DNA of 64,000 bases from Prosapia bicincta (taxonomy: Eukaryota; Arthropoda; Insecta; Hemiptera; Cercopidae). The stretch spans positions 163,232,886 through 163,296,885 of the forward strand of contig JBAIZL010000005.1 in assembly GCA_036971475.1 (NCBI GenBank), written 5' to 3'. A program made the position numbers and the translations under genes. This document shows, one piece after another, positions 56,101 to 64,000 of this stretch. Each line of letters starts with the position of its first letter. The first letter of the stretch is position 1. The notes beneath the pieces were generated by a model. The model did no database searches. It had not been told where the DNA came from and was given only the letters and a program-made list of their open reading frames with translations.

Positions 56101-59100
56101 CTAGTCAAATAACCCCATCCCTCTTACCAGGTTTAGGAGTCTCCTGACTAGAGTTTTACCTTCAGCACCCACCGAAGCCGTTCCATCACCAAAGAGGTTG
56201 AAGCGCCTCTCAGCAAGTACTTCACATCTGTAAAGAATGTGTGTGGCAGTCTCGAGTTCCTGCCCGCATAATCTGCACGCTGGTTCATCCTTGTAGATAC
56301 CCATTTTATGCAAATGTTTCCTTAGTCCACAGTGTCCCGTGAGTAGACCTGTGGCTATCCTTAATTCCTGCCTAGACAGATAGATGAGACTCTTCTGCAG
56401 CCCCAAGGAAGGCCTCCTAAGGGTTAGCTTACTGTGCGTTATCCCTTCGGCCCTGATCCAGTGCTCACAGTGTCTTTCAGCCATCCACCTTCGCACTGTC
56501 ATCCATACCATGGATTTGGAAATACCTACCGCAGGCTCCGGTCCAATCAGGGGAGTCGAAGACCCCTCCCTGGCCAGCGCATCTGCGGCTTCATTTCCAA
56601 GTATTCCCCTATGCCCTGGCACCCAACCTATCATGACTTGATTGTGCCTTGCCAGAGCTTGTAGGTTAATTAGGCACTCCCTGACTATGGCCGAGGTGAC
56701 CACGTGTCCGTTTAGTGCCTTAATTGCTGCCTGACTGTCGGAGAAAATAGCAATCCGGGTCCCATGTGTTTCCCTTCTCGCTATCTCTCCCAGACAGGCA
56801 TTTATAGCATATACTTCGGCCTGAAAGACAGAGGTATGCCTCCCCAAGGAAAAAACTAGTTCTACCCTTGGGGTTTTACAATACAACCCCGCTCCAGTGC
56901 CGAAGTCCATCTTGGAGCCATCTGTGTACCAGATCTGAGCTCCCGATGTTAATGTCCCTGACCATTCCATCACAGTTTGGTGTACCTGGTCAGGTGCAAA
57001 CATTCGAGTAATGTGGTCGCTGCCCATTTCCAAGACGGGTTTTTTGACCACGCACTCGATACTCATATGTCCCGAGACATCTGGGAGGTTAGCCCAGTTG
57101 CTCGAGTTGCGCAATCTCCATGCCGCTAGCCTCGCCTCTCCCCTAAGGACAAGCTCAAGGGGAGGGAGGTTAAGCATTACTTCCATTGCTGCACCTGGTG
57201 TAGTTGACATCGCTCCCAGTGTGCACAGACAGGCCAATCTCTGGATAGAGCTCAGTTTAGCTCTTGTCTGTGCCTGGTTGGCCTTTGTCCACCACACCAG
57301 AGCTCCATAGGTAATCATAGGTCTTATCACCCTCAGATACATCCAGTGCATCATTGATGGCTTCAGTCCCCATTTCTTACCCACCATTCTTCTCACAGTC
57401 ATCAGTGCCCTTTTGGCCCTGTTAACTGTCCTCTCAAGATGTGGGTTCCAGGTGAGTTTCCTGTCCAGAGTAACTCCCAGGTACTTCACCTCCCCCACAA
57501 ACTCAAGGTATTTACCAAACAAGCGGGGCATCCTGGTCGTCAGATCTTTTCGCTGTCTGGTGAAGTTAATGAGAGCAGTCTTTTTTGGATTTACCCTAAG
57601 GTTCTCCTTTTTACACCACTCTTCAATCAGTCGTAGAGGATTTCTGATTACCTCAAGGACTGTATCAGGGAATCTGCCCAGGATCAAAACAACTATGTCG
57701 TCCGCATATCCTAGACAGAAGTACCCCTGTTCATTCAGGAGTTCAATAAGGTTGTCAACCACTAGGCACCACAACAGAGGAGAGGGAACCCCCCCCCCCT
57801 GTGCACAGCCCAGACTTGTCTCCGCCCTTCTGACCTCCCCTGCCACCTCTACAGAAATGCTTCTGTTTGTTAACATGGAACTTATCCAACCACAAGTGGT
57901 TGCATCCATTCCATGACGTCTTGCACCACTTACCATCGTCTCCACTGAGGGGTTATTGAAAGCCCCTTCAATGTCGAGGAAGGCACCTATGGCACAACCT
58001 TTCTTGGCGATCATTTGCTCAATCCTACCAACCACTTGATGGAGAGCTCCCTCGCAGGATTTCCCCGGTTGATAAGCATACTGGTTCCAATGCAGTGGTT
58101 TTATGGCCAAAGCACCCCCCCCCCCTAATATGCCTATCAACCAGTTTTTCAAGTCCCTTAGGAACAAAGAACATGAGTGTAATAGGTCTGTATCCTTTCC
58201 CTTCCGATTGGTTACCGGTGGGCTTAGGTATAAAGACCACCTTACTAGCTTTCCAGGCTGCCGGCACATGCCCTAAAGCAATGCTTAGCCTGTATAATTT
58301 AGTAAGTACCAGTACCAGCAAATCCATTCCCTGCTGCAGCAGCACAGGATAGATCCCATCTGGACCTGGAGATTTGTAGGGTTTAAATGTGCCAATAGCC
58401 CATCTTACCCTTTGTGGAGTTACTATCCTCCTTGCCACTTCCCAGTCCTCCCTCTTACCACGTCTTGTGGAGAGTTTGGCAACTGGTTCAGAGTCTGCTC
58501 CCCCAAGTCTCCTCAGGGTACTGGAAGGGAAATGTGTTCTGATTAATTCTTCCACAGTTTCCCCTGCAGTTTTTGTTATATTTCCCAGTGGGGTTCTAAG
58601 CATCCCCACCGGGTTAACTGGGTCCTTAGATAGCACTTTATGCAGTCGTGCCCCTTCCCGAGTTTTGTCAATCTCTTGACAAAACTCCTTCCAGGACCTC
58701 CTGCGTGCTTCTCTAATTGCCCTGTTGTATTCGGTTAATGTTTTCCTATACTGGTCCCACTCCCCGTTCGTTTTTGCTCTATTAAAGAGTCTCCTGGTGG
58801 TCTTCCGAAGTTTGGCTAGCTTCTTGCTCCACCATGACGGATCCCCTACTTTTCTCCCCTCACTAAGAGGGCAGTTATCAGTAAAGGATTCTACTATAGC
58901 CTCGCCAACCAATGCGGCAGAGTCTTCTAGCTCTCTCCTCCCACCATACTCCAATCCAGCCTCCTCAATCCGAACTCCCAGGTCCCTCCTATAGGAGTCC
59001 CAGTCTGTTCTTCTTGGATCCCTGGTTGGCCGAAGCATGGCTGGATTTAGAGAGATATCATACCTAATATGTCTGTGGTCAGAAGAAGATGGTTCATCCG

Positions 59101-59704
59101 ACACATGCCAGTTTAGTACATACCTAGCCGTCTGGTTCGATGCCGCCGTAATGTCCAGGACCTCCTATCTGGCCCTAGTGACAAACGTCGGCTCTTCCCC
59201 CTGATTTAAGACTAGTAAATTCTTAGAGCTAAGATAAGCTAAAAGTTCCTCACCTCTAGTGTTGGTACCTGTACTTCCCCACGAAGTGTGATGGGAGTTA
59301 GCATCCATCCCCACCAGCAGCTCCTCATCCACAGCCCCGCAGTGCTCGACCAGCCTCCTCAGCTCTTGTGTTGGTAGAGCCCCCTCGTAGTCAAAGGGGA
59401 GATATGCCGTGGCAAGGTTCAGCATCTTCATCCTCCCCTCCGCCCGCAGCTCCACCGTCACTGCTATTAAGTCCCTGCAGCAGAAGTCCGTTGGTACAAA
59501 AGCACTCAACCCCCTCCTAACCAGGATACACGTCCTGGGAACACCGGAGTCCTTATCGTACAACAACTTACCTCATATTCGTCCTCCAGAAATCCATGGC
59601 TCCTGGATGAGAACCAAGTCCACCTCTCCCCTGTCCAGCATCCTACACACGACAGCACTCGCCGCCCTGCTATGCTGTAGGTTCACTTGGAGGATCTTGA
59701 TCAT
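56101..59704 (-). pseudogene. ORF2: endonuclease, reverse transcriptase, RNase H, zinc tail (two stops, one frameshift)
   Basis: ORF2 starts MIKILQVNLQHSRAAS at 59704, 9 bp after the ORF1 stop. LVLIQEPWISGGRI is followed by TGA (59570-59572), then LLVGMDANSHHTSWGS, and a TAG near 59162 where RAR*EVLDI is read. The frame then holds to the start of the RT (FKPYKSPGPDGI, KGYRPITLM) and slips in an 11-C run (58115-58125 on the + strand). The last frame gives GAFLDIEGAFNN, CAQGGGVPSPLLW, YADDIV (Asp pair intact), WYTDGSK, AEVYAI, FSDSQAA and GNEAADALA (RNase H Asp-Glu-Asp-Asp complete), then CRLCGQELETATHILYRC. The clade is R1/LOA/I-like by RNase H content; not resolved further. Confidence 0.92.
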
Positions 59705-59712
59705 TGTTCTGC

Positions 59713-60075
59713 TTAATTGGCAGTCGCCTGGGTCCGCAGAGCAGCCCCAGGACTAGACATCGTGCTCAACTCTACAGCCACTTCACCGGTTTCTGCAGCC
59801 GGCAGCTTGACAGCCGCCCCCGCACCCCCAGTGATGGTTGCCGTTGACACATCTGCTACACACTCACGGTTTGCCGTCTCATTGGCTCCCACTGTCTGTG
59901 CAGTCTCGAAATCAATTCTTTTACTTACTTGGTCCATTAAAGTCCCACGAGTATGGGGGAAATAACGGTCGACCAGAGCAGAGCCCCCACTGCCCTGGCA
60001 AGACAACATACAATGAGGTTTTGTCTGGTTCCTCAAGGGGATCGTTTGGGACTGCATTTTATACCCTGCAGCCAT
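59713..60075 (-). pseudogene. C-terminal remnant of ORF1 of the same element
   Basis: A 120-codon frame ending just before ORF2. It is rich in Ala/Thr/Val (ADVSTATITGGAGAAVKLPA) and has no zinc knuckle. The position immediately upstream of ORF2 suggests the ORF1 tail; sequence alone does not prove it. Confidence 0.5.
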
Positions 60076-60542
60076 TCATCCTTCGGCACGATGCCTTCCA
60101 CCTTGGATTGGGTATTCAGTCACTGACCTTGAAGCACACCCCCAAGTTCAGGACATTATTAACTGTTGCTCATGGAGCGAACAGCCTGTTTTACTCTCTT
60201 TTTTACAACTGTGTCGTTTGGGTAGTTTCCCGCCCATACTTCACTGTCGCATTGCCCTTGGTTCACCCGGGAGGTGAGAGTAGCATTGTGAGGACTTAAT
60301 TCCCAACTACCCCAGTCTCCCCGGTCAGAGCACTCGGTTATTTCTACCGCGCCCAACCGGTTGACTGACGAGGAGGGATAATTCCTCACCTTTGAACCAT
60401 AGCCTTGGTCCAGGCCTGTTTATTCAGAAACCTTCCGGAATCCTTATACACAGGTAACCTACATTTCTGTAGGCCGTCCTACTATCCGCCACCTGTGGAC
60501 CCGCCCGGTTGCTCAGGCCAGCTTGCCGGGACTGTGTACTGT

Positions 60543-61609
60543 AGTTTTTGTTTTTATAATGATTTTAAAGTTAGAAATAGTTTGATCGGGTGGTTATTGA
60601 ATCTGTGCTCTGAGGGCGGAATTGTTTGGACAAACTCAGCGGCAAACCGTGATCTGTGAACAGATGTGGTATTTGTGGCAGGGCTAATTGGAATTTAGGG
60701 GTGAAAATAAACAGATTCAGCATCGCAAGCCGCGAGATAAATCTGTGAAATACTGCAGTTGCTCTAAACTGTGTGTTTCTAATCCAATCATATCGTACGA
60801 AGTTAACACCTTGCTATTACAAACGTGAACTTTAAATACCCTTTAAATTTCATAACTAATTGGTAAGATTAGTTACATAGGCTGAGATTAGGTTAAATTT
60901 AATTATTTCTATTTCCTTCTAAATATTTTGAGGTTAAATCAGAGTAAGTTTTGAGTCAATTTTGGAATTTTAGATTTATATTTAGAGTAAATATTGTAAA
61001 TAAATTAGTTAAATGGTTCTAAAGTTAAGATGAGGCTGTAAAAAATCCTTTTTATCAAACGTGGGGTTAAAATTATAATAAATAATGAGTTAGCAAACTT
61101 TTAATAGTAGATAAATTTTCTGTCAAGAATTGGGTGGAATAGACCTATTAAAAAGGAAAAACTTTATAAGCAAAAATAGGAGACTCAAATTTTATATGTT
61201 GCTAACTGTGCTGTTGTAGGAATTTAATTATTAGAAAGGCTAAAACGAAGTGTTTTACTAACTTGAAACCTGAATAACAGTTTTATTTTGTTTAAACACT
61301 TTAAAAAAAATCCTAATCATTTGGTCACTAAGCTGAGGTTGACTGTTGAAGAGTTCATTCCCCGGGAACGAAAACGCAAAGGGTTAAATCTCCGCGAGTT
61401 AGGTTTTTTTAACGTTTAAACAACGTCCAGTGACTGGTTTCTTGCAGATTTAGGCAAGCGGTAGGCAGATATTCACAGGGTTCGGATTCAAACCGGATGA
61501 GCTTGTATCAAAACTTTTATATTGAAGCGGTGACTCGACGGATAGTGGATACGTTGCGGGTGAAGGTCGGCTTTGAGCAGCCCGTCTAAACTAACGCATT
61601 CACGCACAA
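60543..61609. other. AT-rich spacer without a recognised gene
   Basis: No supported feature was seen in it. Confidence 0.5.
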
Positions 61610-61611
61610 GG

Positions 61612-61642
<31 letters not shown>

Positions 61643-61743
61643 TACACATTATCGCTCTTTTTTTCTTCCCTTTCATCACTCTCTCATCTCCTCTCTCTCT
61701 TTTCAATCTCGCTTTCACTCTTTCTCTCTCTCTTTCTCTATCT

Positions 61744-61831
<88 letters not shown>

Positions 61832-61870
61832 GTGTGTGTGTGTATATATATGTATATGTATGTATATACA
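61610..61870. repeat. Compound (CA)n / (CT)n / (TA)n / (GT)n microsatellite
   Basis: (CA)n from about 61612, a CTCTCT-rich stretch at 61676-61745, (TA)n from 61748 to about 61832, then GTGTGTGT and TATATGTA variants. Frames across it are artefacts. Confidence 0.95.
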
Positions 61871-62539
61871 TATCCCATTCTCTACTCCTCTGCCTTCCAT
61901 TTTTTTGCTTATTAAAAATTTATCCACCCATATAACTGTTAACGATGTAATGGCTCTAACTACCCACTTTCTTCAAGTTACTTTTATATAGATATTTCTT
62001 TGTATGCAAATTATATAAATCCTAGATATTTAAATAAACTCCACATAATATATCAGTAACATGTAATAAATCGGCTATTTTAGTGAGCTTTGCCCTTGAC
62101 TATTGCATCATCCAAAAATTCTCATATTTTCTATTTAGGCCCGGTTTTCCTGATAGTGTTTTTTTATGATCAGTATTAATGCGCGATAAATTTACCACCA
62201 TCATAAGAAAAAAATCATTAAATTAGTTTTTTGTAATCACTTAGAATTAATTGTTCTATCTCGAATATTGTTAAACTGAGACTAAAATACTATTATCATT
62301 GAAAAATGTATTTCTAGATGTATACACTAGATGTAAACAAATAATCTAAATAATTCATTGCCCCACGGTTAAATAGCACCACAACGACTTTTCAAAAACT
62401 TAGGTCGATCTATTTCCGTGAATGTCTCCTACATTTTACCCAATTTAACCACTCCTCCTAATAAACATTATTTGTGTTTAGTTAGAACTTAAATGCCATC
62501 AAACTTTTAATTTTGAAAAAAACGACATTTAATTGCGTT
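61871..62539. other. AT-rich spacer without a recognised gene
   Basis: It could hold a downstream exon of the minus-strand candidate gene, but no acceptor/donor pair was convincing. Confidence 0.4.
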
Positions 62540-63860
62540 CCTTTAATTTATAATATTTACCGTCTTTGTCTTATTTCATTTTGCTGCTGAACACTTCACT
62601 AATACCGTTATGGTACATTAAATAGACCCTCAATAAACCTCTCTAAAGACGTCAACAGATTAGTCTTGACTTCTGTTCCTCCATTCTGTTAGAGAGGACA
62701 CATAACACATAGAAACGAAGGAGTTGCACATTTGTGATTACTGCTAAATCGTTACTTTTGAACAAACGTTTTATCCGATAAACACTGACTTTGCCTTTCC
62801 TGTCGTTATTTCCTGAGCGTGCCAACAAGATAATTCTTTGAGCATTTACAGTAGTACTGTTTGGTAACAATATTTTCAAAGGACCAATAATTATTATATT
62901 TATATAAACTAATAGTTTGTACTTACGTGTACCATGGAACACACACTTATCACACTCGCGTATTAAATAAGCGATTTCTGGCCAGAAATCTTGTTCGTAT
63001 TCCACGCACTGGTCACATTCGGTATAAACATTAATAAAATAGTTACATTCACGTATTCTAGTACCTACGGTACGGAGATTGAAAGTATAATAGTATACTA
63101 GAATGTAGGGGTACCTGTCTACACTCCCGAAAGGTCTAACCTGCTCTGCGGGTCCAAACTGCAGAAGAAACCTTATCACGGGTGAGCTTTGTCTCACTTT
63201 GGCGGCGAGTTTAAAATAAAAGAAATGAGTCTATATTAATTTTAAATACGTAACAAGTACCAATATATTTAAATTCAGGGATAAATATGTGAAGGGTTTA
63301 TTAAACATCCGTGCATGACTGATTCTGAGATATTGTAATAGCACCATAGATAAAGAGGTCTACAAAGAAAACATACATAATCTAGTTAATTCACAAATCA
63401 TAAAGAGGGTGTTATGGCTTTATTTGTACACAGTTGGAGGATTTACTCTGTAATCTAAGGATACTCTACTATTGTTTAACGTGCCTCAAATTATGAGCGA
63501 AGATCCCAAACAACACAGCTTCGTTACTTTAACATGTGTAGGGTTATTTATAGCGTGAGTTTGCCGATTTTCTTCGTCTATCACTGGTTACGGTTCTCTA
63601 ATATGATTTACGTGGATTCCACCTAGAACCACGAGAATGGTTACTAACTCTAATCTTTTACTGGCAGCAAATCTTTCACCTAGTAACCCCCCCTTTGTCT
63701 TACAATTTCAGATTCACAACTAATCAATGCGCGTTTACATGTGACACCCTGTGCAGATTGTTTAGATTAGCAAGCACCGCGAGCAGGCCATCTGTATCTA
63801 CTTATGTCAGCCTTCCCAAATGGCTCATCTGCCAATGTTGATGCCGACATTTAAAATAAA
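62540..63860 (+). repeat. Repeat R, copy R-C (3' part, with a private ~420-bp segment)
   Basis: It matches 26860-27740 and 38690-38838 joined to 50697-51300: GTCTTGACTTCTGTTCCTCC, GATTACTGCTAAATCGTTAC, GATTCTGAGATATTGTAATA, TTTGTACACAGTTGGAGGAT. The segment ~62873-63295, which includes the candidate exon below, has no counterpart in R-A or R-B. Confidence 0.75.
62927..63158 (-). CDS. Candidate internal exon of an unknown Cys-rich protein (partial gene)
   Basis: On the minus strand TTTCTTCTGCAG precedes the exon and GTAAGTAC follows it. Both are good splice sites. The frame is open throughout this 232-nt exon and beyond. Key parts are FGPAEQVRPFGSVDRYPY, TRIRECNYFINVYTECDQC and FWPEIAYLIRECDKCVFHG, with four Cys in two EC..C pairs. 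The exon starts in phase 0 and ends in phase 1. I do not recognise the protein. Codon and residue content look more gene-like than the surrounding AT-rich DNA. It could also be part of an insertion private to this R copy. Confidence 0.4.
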
Positions 63861-63978
63861 ATAAAATAATTTTGTGTTAATAAAATGGTAATATTTATAA
63901 ATAATTGATGGAAAATTTTGAAACATATTATATATATATTATGTTTTTAATAATAATACGACATGGTAATACACTTAC

Positions 63979-64000
63979 TTCTACTGAGTCGAAATATTTT
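63979..64000 (-). CDS. Candidate upstream exon, cut by the window edge
   Basis: The last 22 bp, read on the minus strand, give KYFDSVE and end exactly at GTAAGT in phase 0, which matches the phase-0 start of the exon at 63158. The implied intron is 820 bp. The segment is very short, so support is modest. Confidence 0.25.

Larger units (their letters stand above)
56014..60529 (-). mobile_element. RNase H-bearing non-LTR retrotransposon with 13-bp target duplication
   Basis: GACTGTGTACTGT is present at 56001-56013 and 60530-60542. The left copy is followed directly by a T run (poly(A) on the minus strand), as expected for target-primed insertion. On the minus strand: ~450 bp of unassigned leader, an ORF1 remnant, ORF2 and a ~75-bp 3' UTR. 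No CCHC knuckles occur in the ORF1 part, so the copy is probably 5'-truncated within ORF1. Confidence 0.9.

Noticed and set aside
63063..63112. 50-nt GT..AG intron inside the candidate minus-strand exon
   Set aside because: It is too short for a usual spliceosomal intron and removal would break the open frame.

Overview
ORGANISM. This is eukaryotic, AT-rich, gene-poor nuclear DNA, most likely from an arthropod and probably an insect. The reasons are the mobile elements present (a Jockey-type retroposon, a second non-LTR retroposon with RNase H, a mariner, a piggyBac derivative), an arthropod-like TATA plus TCAGT promoter, short spliced exons with GTAAGT donors, and abundant micro- and minisatellites. 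I cannot name the species. No tRNA, rRNA, CRISPR or prokaryotic gene structure was seen. LAYOUT. 1-8.2 kb: AT-rich spacer, a piece of a local dispersed repeat that I call R (2.4-2.9 kb), a degenerate ~119-bp minisatellite (4.3-5.7 kb) and a retroposon endonuclease fragment (6.3-7.8 kb). 8.2-18.5 kb: the one convincing host gene, on the + strand. It is built almost entirely from 45-132 nt exons that all start and end in phase 1; nine consecutive exons join in frame (13638-17441). A candidate signal-peptide exon lies at 8263-8296 behind a TATA/Inr promoter, and a ~107-bp x ~33 minisatellite (9.37-12.94 kb) fills the presumed first intron. 18.9-29.1 kb: microsatellites, an RNase H fragment, a dead mariner (21.8-23.0 kb), one long R copy (23.0-27.7 kb) and a dead Jockey-like RT. 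29.1-32.4 kb: featureless AT-rich DNA. 32.4-51.3 kb: a second long R copy, carrying a piggyBac derivative (33.1-34.1 kb), a long hairpin (35.67-35.92 kb), and an ~11.9-kb foldback-like element with ~0.5-kb terminal inverted repeats (38.84-50.70 kb). The foldback interior is mostly tandem arrays, and a Jockey element with its own target duplication (42.50-47.84 kb) is nested in them. 51.7-55.9 kb: an RNase H fragment split by 60 A's, then a ~1.39-kb tandem duplication. 56.0-60.5 kb: an RNase H-bearing non-LTR element flanked by a 13-bp target duplication. 60.5-64 kb: spacer, microsatellites, the 3' part of another R copy and a probable partial spliced gene on the minus strand that runs off the window. 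HOW IT FITS TOGETHER. The phase-1 exon gene is the item of most biological interest. It predicts a small, acidic, Ser/Asp/Tyr-rich and probably secreted protein, assembled from modular exons, with clear internal duplication of an exon pair. Everything else is mainly a record of transposition and local duplication. The R copies serve as filled/empty-site comparators that help define several insertions.
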